A stretch of DNA of 64,000 nucleotides from Streptomyces changanensis (lineage in GTDB: Bacteria; Actinomycetota; Actinomycetes; Streptomycetales; Streptomycetaceae), in NCBI RefSeq assembly GCF_024600715.1, contig NZ_CP102332.1, forward strand, positions 4,774,001 through 4,838,000, written 5' to 3'. The notes under the pieces are model-generated. The model was not told where the DNA came from. It searched no databases and saw only the letters and a program-made list of their open reading frames with translations. The translations under genes were made by a program, and so were the position numbers. Every line of letters starts with the position of its first letter. The first letter of the stretch is position 1. Of this stretch, positions 19,288 to 27,687 are shown one piece after another.

Positions 19288-20771
19288 TTGACGTACGTGT
19301 CGGGCGTGACGAGCAGCCGCTCGCGCGGGTCGTGCGCGGCGCCCACGACACCGGCGGCGTCGCCCTGGACGACCCGCTCGTGCAGCAGCGGGACCGCGGC
19401 GTCGGTGGCCAGGACCGCCGCCTCCGCCGCCATGACCGCCCTGCGGCGGGTGTCGCCGGCGGGCGCGTCGGCGGCCTTGCGCAGGGCGGCGTCGACGCCC
19501 GGGTCGGCGAGCTGGGAGAGGTTGAAGGAGCCCTCGGAGGAGAAGTCGCTGAACAGGTAGGCGGCGGGGTCGCCCGAGTCCAGGACGGTGGCGCGGGAGA
19601 GGAGGAACGCGTCGAACGCGCCGGCCAGCGCGTCGGCCTCGATGGCGGCGTACTCGCGCACGTCCAGCCGCACCGTGAAGCCGGCGGCCCGCAGCTGCTG
19701 CTGGAGCGCCTGCGCGACCTCGGGCAGCTCGGCGCGGTCGGTGAAGGTACCGATGGTGATCACGGCCCCGTCGGGGTCGCCCGCCGGGGCGGGGGTACGG
19801 GTGGGGCGCAGGCCGTCGGCCCAGGTGACGGCCGGTCCGAGCAGCCCCTCGGCGAGGTCGGCACGGCCTTCGTACACGCCCTCGACCAGCGGCCGGGCGT
19901 CGATGGCCCGGCGCGCTGCGGCCCGCAGCGCCGGGTCGCGGAAGGGGCCCTTGCGGGTGTTGAGGTACAGGGTGTTGGTGCGGGGCATGGGGACCTCGGT
20001 GACGAGGTCCTGGTCGAGCAGGGCGGCCTGGGAGACCGGTACGGCCTCCACGATGTCCGCCTCGCCGGTGCGCAGCGCGGCGGCGCGTGCGGTGCCGTCG
20101 GGGACGAACGTCACGTCGATGCCGGCCGCCTTCGCCCTGCCGCCCCAGTAGCCGTCGTAACGGTCGAGGGAGGCGGAGGTGGTGCCGTCGACGCGGGTGA
20201 GACGGAAGGCGCCGGTGCCGGTGCCGACCGGGTCGACCGTCTTCCCCCGGTACGCCCGGGCGGAGAGGACCGACAGCTGCGGGGAGCTGAGCCGCTGGGG
20301 GAGGAGGGGGTCGGGGGCGGCGGTGGTGAGGGTGACCGTCCGGCCGGAGGCCCGCACGCCGAGCCGTACGCCGTCGAGGATGCGGGGCTTGGGGGAGGCG
20401 GTGGCCGCCCGGGTGAGGGAGCGTTCGACGTCGCGGGCGGTGAGCGGGGTGCCGTCGTGGAAGGTCACGCCGTCGCGGAGGGTGAAGGTCCAGCTGGTGC
20501 CGTGCTGCTTCCACGAGGTGGCGAGGGCGGGGCGCGCGTCGCCCTCGGCGTCGAGGACGACCAGGGTCTCGGCGGTGGACCAGCGGGACAGCTTGAAGGC
20601 GTCGTCGGAGAGGGGCGACAGTCCGGACCGCGGCGGGTTCATCATCGCGACGCGGACGCGCCCGTCCTGGCCGCGTGCGGTGCCGCCACCGTCCGGTGCC
20701 GCCGCGAAGCAGCCGGTGAGCAGCACGGACGCGGAGGTCAGCGCGAGCGCGGACAGGAGGGGACGACGCAC
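19284..20771 (-). CDS. ABC transporter solute-binding lipoprotein (SBP_bac_5, peptide/nickel/metallophore family)
   Basis: 495 aa. Signal peptide MRRPLLSALALTSASVLLTGC with lipobox LLTGC (Cys 21). The mature protein is a cluster-C solute-binding protein: LATSWKQHGTSWTFTLRDGVTFHDGTPLTARDVERSL is the family signature, followed by YDGYWGG and LYLNTRKGPFRDPALRAAARRAID. GTG 20771 has GAAGGG about 8 nt upstream. First gene of a five-gene operon. Its promoter carries a Fur/Zur-like palindrome, so a metal chelate is a candidate ligand. Peptides or nickel are alternatives. Confidence 0.92.
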   Translation of the reverse strand: MRRPLLSALALTSASVLLTGCFAAAPDGGGTARGQDGRVRVAMMNPPRSGLSPLSDDAFKLSRWSTAETLVVLDAEGDARPALATSWKQHGTSWTFTLRDGVTFHDGTPLTARDVERSLTRAATASPKPRILDGVRLGVRASGRTVTLTTAAPDPLLPQRLSSPQLSVLSARAYRGKTVDPVGTGTGAFRLTRVDGTTSASLDRYDGYWGGRAKAAGIDVTFVPDGTARAAALRTGEADIVEAVPVSQAALLDQDLVTEVPMPRTNTLYLNTRKGPFRDPALRAAARRAIDARPLVEGVYEGRADLAEGLLGPAVTWADGLRPTRTPAPAGDPDGAVITIGTFTDRAELPEVAQALQQQLRAAGFTVRLDVREYAAIEADALAGAFDAFLLSRATVLDSGDPAAYLFSDFSSEGSFNLSQLADPGVDAALRKAADAPAGDTRRRAVMAAEAAVLATDAAVPLLHERVVQGDAAGVVGAAHDPRERLLVTPDTYVK

Positions 20772-20810
20772 GGGGGCACCCTTCGGGGGCGGTGGGGCGG
20801 GGATGCCTGG

Positions 20811-20838
20811 ACCGTAGCAAATGATTACGGTTTTCAAC
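20811..20838 (-). promoter_or_regulatory. promoter with Zur/Fur-like 7-1-7 palindrome
   Basis: Read on the minus strand, TTGAAA (20837-20832) and TACGGT (20816-20811) are separated by 15 bases, about 40 bp before the binding-protein GTG. The same bases hold TGATTAC-G-GTTTTCA (20822-20836, plus strand). This is a 7-1-7 imperfect palindrome with TGA...TCA ends and 5 of 7 paired positions. It is an AT-rich island in very GC-rich surroundings. 7-1-7 palindromes are the operator type of Fur-family repressors, and the bases also resemble mycobacterial/Streptomyces Zur boxes as I remember them. Binding is inference. Confidence 0.5.
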
Positions 20839-21038
20839 AACGTGCCCAACCGGCCCTGCCGCCCGGCTCCGCCCCTGGCCCGTCCCCGCCCGGCCCCGGC
20901 CGCCCGGCTCCCGCCCAAGCCCTCCCGCCCGGCACCCGCCGCTCTCGCGCCCGGGACCCCACCCGCCTGCCTGTCGTGTCCCGTCCTGCCCGACACCCGC
21001 GGCCCTGCGGGACGGGCGCCCGCCCGGCGTCGGGACCG

Positions 21039-22307
21039 CTACAGGGCGCGCGCCTTCAGGACCATGTGCAGCAGCAGCCGGTCCTCCCCGCTGTCCAGGT
21101 CGAGGCCGGTCAGCTGCTCGACGCGGGAGAGGCGGTAGTAGAGCGTCTGCCGGTGGATGCCGAGGGCGGCCGCCGTGCGCCCCGCCTGGCCCGCGCAGTC
21201 GAGGAACGTCTCTGCCGTGCGCGCCAGTTCGGCGTGGACGGGGGCCAGCAGCGGCCGCACGGCGGCGTCGTCGCGGGCCGCCGCGGGCAGCGCGGTGAGG
21301 AGCCGGTACGGGCCGACGGACGACCAGGGCGCGACCGGGCCCAGCCGCGGTTCGGCGAGCGCCGCACGGGCCGCCGCCGTGGCCTCCGCCCAGGCCGCCG
21401 GCAGCTCCGCCAGCCCGCGCCGCGGCCCGGCGATCCCCGCGACGGCGCCCGGACCGGCCGCGTCGCACAGCCGGGCGCCGGCGGTCGTGGCGGGGGACAG
21501 GGCCTCGGCCGACCGCAGCCGCACCAGCGCGGCCACCGCGTGCCGGCCGGGGAAGGGCCCGCCCGCCGCGGCGCCCGCCTCCCGCCCGCCGGACCCGCCG
21601 CCCGGGCCGCGCCCGCCCGCGGCGCGGCCACCCGAGGAGCGCCCGCCCGCCGCGGCGCCCGCCTCCCGCCCGCCCGGCGCGGGCCACGGCACCGTGCACA
21701 GCGCCGCCGCTCCGGGGGCCACACGGACCGGCGGGCCGTCGCCGCCCGGCCAGGGGGCGACGCACACCACGGCGTGCAGCCCCTCGGCACCCGGCCCGAG
21801 CGCCGCGCGCAGGGCGGCCAGCGCCAGGTCGAGCCGCCAGTCCGGCTCGGCGGTGAGCGCGGCCCGGAGCTCCCGTGACAGGTCCGCGGACGCCCGCTCC
21901 TCGTCGGCGAGCAGGGCCCCGACGCGCGCGGCCACCTCCATGGCCGCGGCGAGCCGATCCGGCGCGGGGCCCGGCGAGGCGTCGAGCAGCCACACGTAGC
22001 CGAGGACGACGCCGCGGTGGCGGACGGGCAGGCAGAGGCGGTCGCGGTATACACCCGCCTCCGGCGCGGCCGGGATGCGCACCGGGCCGGTCGCCCGGGC
22101 GATGCCGAACCCCTCGAACCACGCGCGCACCGCGGGGGTGGACTTGCGGGTCAGGATCGAACGGGTGCGGACCGGGTCCATCGCCGAGGCGTCGTCGCTG
22201 TCGTGCGCGCCGAAGGCGATCAGGCCGAAGTCCCGGTTCTCCAGCGTGGCCGGGGCGCCCAGGAGCGCCGAGATCTCGTCGACCAGTTCTTGGTAATCGG
22301 CCTTCAC
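21039..22307 (-). CDS. PucR/CdaR-type helix-turn-helix regulator of proline catabolism (PutR-like)
   Basis: 422 aa. The C-terminus is the PucR/CdaR HTH (residues about 370-420: [41 protein letters not shown]). The N-terminal half is a sensor-like region, with a Gly/Ala-rich low-complexity linker (about 230-265) between. It is divergent from the proline dehydrogenase gene, so a PutR-like activator role is likely. GTG 22307 is preceded, six bases away, by CAGAAT, fitting a leaderless transcript. A further in-frame GTG at 22355 lies inside the palindrome region and is less likely. Confidence 0.82.
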   Translation of the reverse strand: MKADYQELVDEISALLGAPATLENRDFGLIAFGAHDSDDASAMDPVRTRSILTRKSTPAVRAWFEGFGIARATGPVRIPAAPEAGVYRDRLCLPVRHRGVVLGYVWLLDASPGPAPDRLAAAMEVAARVGALLADEERASADLSRELRAALTAEPDWRLDLALAALRAALGPGAEGLHAVVCVAPWPGGDGPPVRVAPGAAALCTVPWPAPGGREAGAAAGGRSSGGRAAGGRGPGGGSGGREAGAAAGGPFPGRHAVAALVRLRSAEALSPATTAGARLCDAAGPGAVAGIAGPRRGLAELPAAWAEATAAARAALAEPRLGPVAPWSSVGPYRLLTALPAAARDDAAVRPLLAPVHAELARTAETFLDCAGQAGRTAAALGIHRQTLYYRLSRVEQLTGLDLDSGEDRLLLHMVLKARAL

Positions 22308-22313
22308 CCGGAC

Positions 22314-22343
22314 ATTCTGCCACCCCTTCAGACAGATGTCTGA
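22314..22343. promoter_or_regulatory. perfect palindrome overlapping the regulator promoter
   Basis: TCAGACA-GA-TGTCTGA (22328-22343) is a perfect 7-bp inverted repeat with a 2-bp spacer between the divergent regulator and proline dehydrogenase genes. On the minus strand CAGACA (22342-22337) and CAGAAT (22319-22314) are 17 bases apart and form a plausible -35/-10 for the leaderless regulator gene. The palindrome therefore covers the -35. It is a strong candidate for the regulator's own binding site. Confidence 0.6.
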
Positions 22344-22492
22344 GATCCGCGGCACGGATGCGTGACAGCTGTCGATGGCCCGCGTCCGGGGCGATCCTTA
22401 GGTTTCACGGTGGTTCTCCGTGCCGTTTCCGCAGCGTCGGACAGCGGCCGTGTCCGTCCTGTTCCCCATTCCGTGTTCGTTGGAGGTGCCCC

Positions 22493-23419
22493 GTGCTGGG
22501 TCCCGTGATCCTCGCCGCTTCGCGCAGTGACAAGATGCGCCGCATCGTGTCGGCGGCCCCGGTGACCAAGCCGGTCGTCAACCGGTTCATCCCCGGTGAG
22601 ACGGTCGACCAGGTCATCCCCATCGTCACGGAGCTCGCCGGCAAGGGCCTGGAGGTCACCCTCGACGTCGTCGGCGAGGACATCACCACCCCCGGGCAGG
22701 CCACCGCCGCCCGCGACGCCTACCTGCGGCTGATCGAGCGGCTGAAGCCCCTCGGCCTGGGCGCGCGGGCGGAGATGTCCGTCAAGCTGTCGATGTTCGG
22801 CCAGGCGCTGGAGAACGGGCACGAGCTCGCCCTCGCCAACGTCCGCCCCGTCGTCGAGGCCGCGGCGGAGATCGGCACCACGGTCACCCTGGACGCCGAG
22901 GACCACACCACCCTGGACTCGATGTTCGCCATCCACGAGGAGCTGCGGAAGGACTTCCCGCAGACCGGCTGCGTCATCCAGGCGTACCTCTTCCGCACCG
23001 AGGAGGACGCCCGCCGCCTCGCCGCGAACGGCAGCCGCGTGCGGATCGTGAAGGGCGCCTACAAGGAGCCGGCCTCCGTCGCGTACCAGGACAGGACGGA
23101 GATCGACAAGGCGTACGTCCGCGTCCTCGGGACCCTCATGGCGGGCAGCGGCTACCCCATGATCGGCTCGCACGACCCGCGGCTCATCGCCATCACCCAG
23201 GAGCTCGCCCGCCGCCACGGGCGCAAACTGGACGAGTACGAGTTCCAGATGCTCTACGGGATCCGCAGCGAGGAGCACGTCCGGCTCGCCGCCGAGGGGC
23301 ACCGGATGCGCGTCTACACCGCGTACGGAACCGACTGGTACGGGTACTTCATGCGCCGCCTCGCGGAGAAGCCGGCCAACCTGCTGTTCTTCGTCCGCTC
23401 GATGATCACCAAGAACTGA
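22493..23419 (+). CDS. proline dehydrogenase
   Basis: 308 aa, monofunctional. FAD-dependent oxidation of proline to 1-pyrroline-5-carboxylate at the membrane. It is a small (beta/alpha)8 PRODH of the actinobacterial/Bacillus type: EMSVKLSMFG, TLDAEDHTTLDSMF, GCVIQAYLFRTEEDA, VRIVKGAYKEPASVAY and the C-terminal EFQMLYGIRSE...VYTAYGTDWYGYFMRRLAEKPANL. GTG 22493 has GGAGGT at 22482-22487. Sixteen bases separate its stop from the next gene, pruA, so the two form an operon converting proline to glutamate. Confidence 0.96.
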   Translation: MLGPVILAASRSDKMRRIVSAAPVTKPVVNRFIPGETVDQVIPIVTELAGKGLEVTLDVVGEDITTPGQATAARDAYLRLIERLKPLGLGARAEMSVKLSMFGQALENGHELALANVRPVVEAAAEIGTTVTLDAEDHTTLDSMFAIHEELRKDFPQTGCVIQAYLFRTEEDARRLAANGSRVRIVKGAYKEPASVAYQDRTEIDKAYVRVLGTLMAGSGYPMIGSHDPRLIAITQELARRHGRKLDEYEFQMLYGIRSEEHVRLAAEGHRMRVYTAYGTDWYGYFMRRLAEKPANLLFFVRSMITKN

Positions 23420-23435
23420 AGGAGTTACGGAACTC

Positions 23436-25067
23436 ATGGACGCTGTGACCCAGGTCCCCGCTCCGGTCAACGAGCCGGTCCACACCTACGCCCCCGGCTC
23501 GGCCGAGCGCATCCGTCTCGAGGCCAAGCTCAAGGAGCTCGCCGAGAACCCCATCGACCTGCCGATGACCATCGGCGGCGTCAAGCGGATGGGCGGCGGT
23601 GAGCGCGTGGACGTCGTGCAGCCGCACAACCACGCCAAGGTCCTCGGCACCTTCGCCGGCGCCACCCAGGCGGACGCCCAGGACGCCATCGACGCGGCCC
23701 TCGCCGCCGCCCCGGCGTGGCGCTCGATGTCCTTCGACGACCGCGCGGCGATCATCCTGCGCGCCGCCGAGCTGCTGGCCGGCCCGTGGCGCGAGACCAT
23801 GGCCGCCTCGACCATGCTCGGCCAGTCCAAGACGGTCCAGCAGGCCGAGATCGACACCCCGTGCGAGCTCGTCGACTTCTGGCGCTTCAACGTCAAGTAC
23901 GCCCGCGACCTGCTTGCCGAGCAGCCGCCGGCCAACGCCCCCGGGGTGTGGAACCGCCTGGACCACCGCCCGCTGGAGGGCTTCGTCTACGCGATCACGC
24001 CGTTCAACTTCACCGCCATCGCGGGCAACCTCCCCACCGCCCCCGCCCTCATGGGCAACGTGGTGGTCTGGAAGCCGTCCCCGACGCAGACCCACGCCGC
24101 CGTGCTGCTCATGGAGCTGCTGGAGGAGGCCGGTCTGCCGAAGGGCGTCATCAACCTGGTGACGGGCGACGGCATCGCCGTCTCCGAGGTCGCGCTGAAC
24201 CACCCGGAGCTCGCGGGCATCCACTTCACCGGCTCCACCAAGACCTTCCAGCACCTGTGGAAGACGGTCGGCGCCAACATCGAGAAGTACCGCGGCTACC
24301 CGCGCATCGTCGGCGAGACCGGTGGCAAGGACTTCGTCGTCGCCCACCCGAGCGCCGACCGCGCCGTCCTGAAGACCGCGCTGACCCGCGGCGCCTTCGA
24401 GTACCAGGGCCAGAAGTGCTCGGCGACCTCGCGCGCGTACATCCCGGCCTCGATCTGGAACTCCGGCTTCAAGGAGGAGTTCGCGGCCGAGGTCGACGGC
24501 ATCAAGATGGGTGACGTCACCGACCTGACGAACTTCGTCGGCGCCGTCATCGACGAGCGGGCCTTCGCCAAGAACAAGGCCGCCATCGACCGCGCGAAGG
24601 CCGACCCGACGTGCACCATCGTCGCCGGCGGCACGTACGACGACTCCGTCGGCTGGTTCGTCCGCCCGACCGTCGTCGAGTGCAACGACCCGGCCAACGA
24701 GGTCTTCACCACCGAGTACTTCGGCCCCTTCCTCGCGGTGTACGTCTACGAGGACGACCAGTACGACGCGATGCTGGAGCAGATGGAGGCCGTGTCGGCG
24801 TACGCCCTGACCGGCTCGGTCATCGCCAAGGACCGCGCCGCCGCCGCGTACACGATGGAGAAGCTGCGGTACGCCGCGGGCAACTTCTACATCAACGACA
24901 AGTCGACCGGCGCCGTCGTCGGCCAGCAGCCCTTCGGCGGCGGCCGCGCCTCCGGTACGAACGACAAGGCCGGCGCCCCGCAGAACCTCATGCGCTGGAC
25001 GCTGACCCGCGCCATCAAGGAGACGCTGGTCGCGCCGACGGACTACACGTACCCGCACATGGGCTGA
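23436..25067 (+). CDS. pruA: L-glutamate gamma-semialdehyde (1-pyrroline-5-carboxylate) dehydrogenase
   Basis: 543 aa. Oxidises P5C/glutamate semialdehyde to glutamate with NAD, completing proline catabolism begun by the upstream gene. Aldehyde dehydrogenase fold: the general-base Glu is in IVGETGGKDF, the catalytic Cys in GAFEYQGQKCSATSRAY, and the late motif is GNFYINDKSTGAVVGQQPFGGGRASGTNDKAG, which is specific to P5C dehydrogenases. ATG 23436 is preceded by AGGAG. A terminator hairpin follows the stop. Confidence 0.97.
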   Translation: MDAVTQVPAPVNEPVHTYAPGSAERIRLEAKLKELAENPIDLPMTIGGVKRMGGGERVDVVQPHNHAKVLGTFAGATQADAQDAIDAALAAAPAWRSMSFDDRAAIILRAAELLAGPWRETMAASTMLGQSKTVQQAEIDTPCELVDFWRFNVKYARDLLAEQPPANAPGVWNRLDHRPLEGFVYAITPFNFTAIAGNLPTAPALMGNVVVWKPSPTQTHAAVLLMELLEEAGLPKGVINLVTGDGIAVSEVALNHPELAGIHFTGSTKTFQHLWKTVGANIEKYRGYPRIVGETGGKDFVVAHPSADRAVLKTALTRGAFEYQGQKCSATSRAYIPASIWNSGFKEEFAAEVDGIKMGDVTDLTNFVGAVIDERAFAKNKAAIDRAKADPTCTIVAGGTYDDSVGWFVRPTVVECNDPANEVFTTEYFGPFLAVYVYEDDQYDAMLEQMEAVSAYALTGSVIAKDRAAAAYTMEKLRYAAGNFYINDKSTGAVVGQQPFGGGRASGTNDKAGAPQNLMRWTLTRAIKETLVAPTDYTYPHMG

Positions 25068-25082
25068 CCTCCGCCCCCCGAC

Positions 25083-25120
25083 ACCGCCCCCCTCCGGCCC
25101 CCACGCCGGACGGGGGCGGT
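25083..25120 (+). terminator. terminator after pruA
   Basis: ACCGCCCCC (25083-25091) pairs with GGGGGCGGT (25112-25120), with further pairing inside, 15 bp after the pruA stop. Confidence 0.75.
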
Positions 25121-25389
25121 TCCCACGTCCGGCCCCGAGCGCCGGCCCCGCGCCGGCCCCACGCCGGTCCCGAGCAGCCCTCCGCCGGCCCGACCGGCCC
25201 CCGCGCCGGTCCCGAACAGCCCCCCCGGCCGGCCCGACCTGCCCCCGCGCGGTCCCGAGCAGCCCCTACCGGGCGATACGGCGGACGTGACGGGCATGAC
25301 GGGCGTGACGGGCGTGAGGGGCGCGACGGGTGGCGCGAACGTGCGGTGCGCCGGGCCCGCCGGCGCGGGCGGGTGCCACAGTGGGCCGT
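25121..25389. other. GC-only gene-free spacer with degenerate repeats
   Basis: After the pruA terminator, about 270 bp contain imperfect repeats of a CGCCGGTCCCGAGCAGCCC-like unit (25140-25265) and then of GACGGGCATGACGGGCGTGACG-like 10-mers (25285-25330). No credible gene. The last 15 bases hold the -10 of the acetyltransferase gene. Confidence 0.5.
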
Positions 25390-25938
25390 ATGAGTGACCG
25401 CCTCCGCACCGCCCACACCCACGAGTTGACCCCCGCCACGCGGCAGCTGCTGCGCGCCGCGCTCGACGACTTCTTCGAGGGCGACTTCTCCGACGAGGAC
25501 TGGGAGCACGGCCTCGGCGGGGTGCACGCCTACGTCGAGGACGCCGGCGGGCGGATCGTCGCGCACGGCAGTGTCGTCATGCGCCGGGTCGTGCACGCGG
25601 GGCGCGCCCACCGCGTCGGCTACGTCGAGGGCGTCGGCGTCCGGGACGACCGCCGCCGCCAGGGCCTCGGCCACCGGGTGATGGAGGCCCTGGAGGGGGT
25701 CGTGGACCGCGCGTACGACTTCGGCGCCCTCTCCGCCTCCGACGAGGGTGCCCTGCTCTACCGCTCGCGCGGCTGGCACCTGTGGCGGGGGACCGTCGAG
25801 GGGTACGGCCCCCACGGCACGGTCCACCTGCCGGACGAGGAGGGCAGCACCTTCCTGCGGCCCGCCGCGGGGCGCCGGCTGCCCGCGCCGGAGGACGGCC
25901 CGCTGCTCTTCGACTGGCGCGACGGCGACGTGCTGTGA
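25390..25938 (+). CDS. AAC(2')-I-like aminoglycoside 2'-N-acetyltransferase (GNAT)
   Basis: 182 aa. Aligns by eye along its length with chromosomal mycobacterial AAC(2')-I enzymes, which acetylate the 2' amine of gentamicin/tobramycin-type aminoglycosides using acetyl-CoA. Shared blocks are GDFSDEDWEHGLGGVHA, HRVGYVEGVGVRDDRRRQGLG (the acetyl-CoA loop), FGALSASDEGALLYRSRGWHLWRG and the C-terminal LLFDWRDGDVL. No Shine-Dalgarno. CACAGT (25377-25382) lies seven bases before the ATG, suggesting leaderless expression. It stands alone between pruA and the small-protein gene. The native substrate may not be an antibiotic. Confidence 0.85.
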   Translation: MSDRLRTAHTHELTPATRQLLRAALDDFFEGDFSDEDWEHGLGGVHAYVEDAGGRIVAHGSVVMRRVVHAGRAHRVGYVEGVGVRDDRRRQGLGHRVMEALEGVVDRAYDFGALSASDEGALLYRSRGWHLWRGTVEGYGPHGTVHLPDEEGSTFLRPAAGRRLPAPEDGPLLFDWRDGDVL

Positions 25939-26160
25939 CGGTACGTGGTGCTTTGGCCCACGTCTCGTCTCAGATAGTAGGAAGTCCGAGTATTCGTGGA
26001 GACAGTCGCGCCGCGCTCGCCTACGTTGGGAGGAGCCGAACGTCTCGCTCCATCAGCGAACGGCGGTCGTGAGCGCGGTGCCCCCGGCAGGCCACCCCTG
26101 CGGCAGCGCTCCCCGCCCCTTCCGGCGCCTCCCCAGCCGTTGCCCTGAAGGAGTCGCACC

Positions 26161-26298
26161 ATGAGCGCAGTCACCACCGTCCGCCGCGTCCGCCGCCACG
26201 CCGCCGCGCGCCCCGCCGACACCGACCGCAAGAACGCCGCCGCCGCCCTCCAGCGCGCCCTGGACCGCCGGGACAACGGCGGCTCCACCGGCCACTGA
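26161..26298 (+). CDS. small basic protein of unknown function (45 aa)
   Basis: ATG 26161 with a good Shine-Dalgarno (GAAGGAG, about 8 nt upstream) opens a 45-codon frame rich in Arg and Ala. The sequence starts [20 protein letters not shown] and ends [15 protein letters not shown]. It is closed by a 15-bp terminator hairpin 23 bp after the stop, so it is an independent transcription unit. About 220 bp of non-coding sequence precedes it, including the less GC-rich 25965-26010, probably its promoter. No recognised family. Confidence 0.7.
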   Translation: MSAVTTVRRVRRHAAARPADTDRKNAAAALQRALDRRDNGGSTGH

Positions 26299-26321
26299 AC
26301 CGCCCGAGCCCCCCGGCCGCC

Positions 26322-26356
26322 GACACGCGCCGTCCACATGATGGACGGCGCGTGTC
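26322..26356 (+). terminator. perfect 15-bp hairpin between the small protein gene and leuB
   Basis: GACACGCGCCGTCCA (26322-26336) and its exact reverse complement (26342-26356) flank a 5-nt loop. It ends about 30 bp before the leuB ATG, and its right arm overlaps the place where a leuB -35 would be. Confidence 0.85.
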
Positions 26357-26374
26357 AGGCAATGGGACGAAGAG

Positions 26375-26380
26375 TAGGGT
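26375..26380 (+). promoter_or_regulatory. leuB -10 element (leaderless)
   Basis: TAGGGT seven bases before the leuB ATG, with no Shine-Dalgarno. Transcription would start at or next to the ATG. A weak -35 (TGTCAG, 26353-26358) overlaps the hairpin arm. Confidence 0.5.
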
Positions 26381-26387
26381 CGCCGCC

Positions 26388-27431
26388 ATGTCTCGCAGCA
26401 TCAATCTCGCAGTGATCCCCGGTGACGGCATCGGCCAGGAGGTCGTGGCCCAGGGACTCAAGGTCCTCCGTGCCGTCCTCCCGCAGGACGTGAAGCTGGA
26501 GACCAAGGAGTACGACCTCGGCGCCCGGCGCTGGCACCGCACCGGGGAGACCCTCCCCGACGCGGAGCTGGAGGCCCTCAAGGGCCACGACGCCCTCCTG
26601 CTCGGCGCGATCGGCGACCCGTCCGTACCCTCCGGCGTCCTGGAGCGGGGCCTGCTGCTGAAGCTCCGCTTCGCCTTCGACCACTACGTCAACCTGCGTC
26701 CGTCGAAGCTCTTCCCGAACACCGCGACCCCGCTCGCCGGCCGCCCCGACATCGACTTCGTCGTCGTGCGCGAGGGCACCGAGGGTCCGTACACGGGCAA
26801 CGGCGGCAGCCTGCGCACCGGCACCCCCGCCGAGGTCGCCACCGAGGTCAGCGTCAACACCGCGTACGGCGTCGAGCGCGTCGTCCGCGACGCCTACGAG
26901 CGGGCGAACGCCCGCCCGCGCAAGAAGCTGACCCTCGTCCACAAGAACAACGTGCTCGTCTACGCCGGCCACATGTGGAAGAAGATCTTCGACCGGGTCG
27001 GCGAGGAGTACCCCGAGGTCACGACCGACTACCTGCACGTGGACGCGGCGACGATCTTCTTCGTCACGCAGCCCGAGCGGTTCGACGTGATCGTCACCGA
27101 CAACCTCTTCGGTGACATCCTCACCGACCTCGCCGCCGCCGTGACCGGCGGCATCGGCCTGGCCGCCTCCGGCAACATCAACCCGGCCGGTGACTTCCCG
27201 TCGATGTTCGAGCCCGTCCACGGCTCCGCGCCCGACATCGCGGGCCAGGGCAAGGCCGACCCCACCGCGACGGTCCTGTCCGTCGCGCTGCTCCTGCGCC
27301 ACCTCGGCCACGAGGCCGAGGCCGTCCGCATCGAGGAGGCGGTCTCCGCCGACCTCGCGGCACGGACCGGCGCCGCCGCCCGCACCACGGACGAGATCGG
27401 CGACGCGCTCGCGGTACGCGTGGCGAACTGA
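26388..27431 (+). CDS. leuB: 3-isopropylmalate dehydrogenase
   Basis: 347 aa. Oxidative decarboxylation of 3-isopropylmalate in leucine synthesis, NAD- and Mg-dependent. Seen: [56 protein letters not shown] with the catalytic Lys, the metal-binding [31 protein letters not shown], and [23 protein letters not shown]. The length and actinobacterial [10 protein letters not shown] pattern fit LeuB rather than isocitrate dehydrogenase. ATG 26388 gives the usual [14 protein letters not shown] start. Possibly leaderless. Closed by the hairpin at 27460. Confidence 0.96.
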   Translation: MSRSINLAVIPGDGIGQEVVAQGLKVLRAVLPQDVKLETKEYDLGARRWHRTGETLPDAELEALKGHDALLLGAIGDPSVPSGVLERGLLLKLRFAFDHYVNLRPSKLFPNTATPLAGRPDIDFVVVREGTEGPYTGNGGSLRTGTPAEVATEVSVNTAYGVERVVRDAYERANARPRKKLTLVHKNNVLVYAGHMWKKIFDRVGEEYPEVTTDYLHVDAATIFFVTQPERFDVIVTDNLFGDILTDLAAAVTGGIGLAASGNINPAGDFPSMFEPVHGSAPDIAGQGKADPTATVLSVALLLRHLGHEAEAVRIEEAVSADLAARTGAAARTTDEIGDALAVRVAN

Positions 27432-27459
27432 CCCGCCGACTGCACATCAGTGAGAGGCA

Positions 27460-27487
27460 GCCGCCGGGTCGCACCGCACCCGGCGGC
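27460..27487 (+). terminator. leuB terminator
   Basis: A perfect 10-bp stem, GCCGCCGGGT (27460-27469) with ACCCGGCGGC (27478-27487), with an 8-nt loop, followed by TTCTCCT, 28 bp after the leuB stop. Confidence 0.8.
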
Positions 27488-27687
27488 TTCTCCTGTGCCG
27501 CCCCGGGTGCCACCATCGAACCCCGGACCGCGGCCACACCCGTTTCCCTGGCCCGGCCCCCCGAGCGATAATCGAACGCGGGGCCGCGGCATGCGGTGAT
27601 GCTCGGACGTCCTAGCAGCAGCAGCGACAGCGGCTGGAGCGGCGTGAGCGCGGTCCGTCACACACAACCGGTGAAGGACAAGCACTC

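Noticed and set aside
17431..22323. 1630-codon minus-strand open frame
   Set aside because: Only the last 618 codons (from 19287) are the real permease. The upstream part overlaps the binding protein and PucR genes in other frames and reads as Arg/Gly/Pro low complexity.
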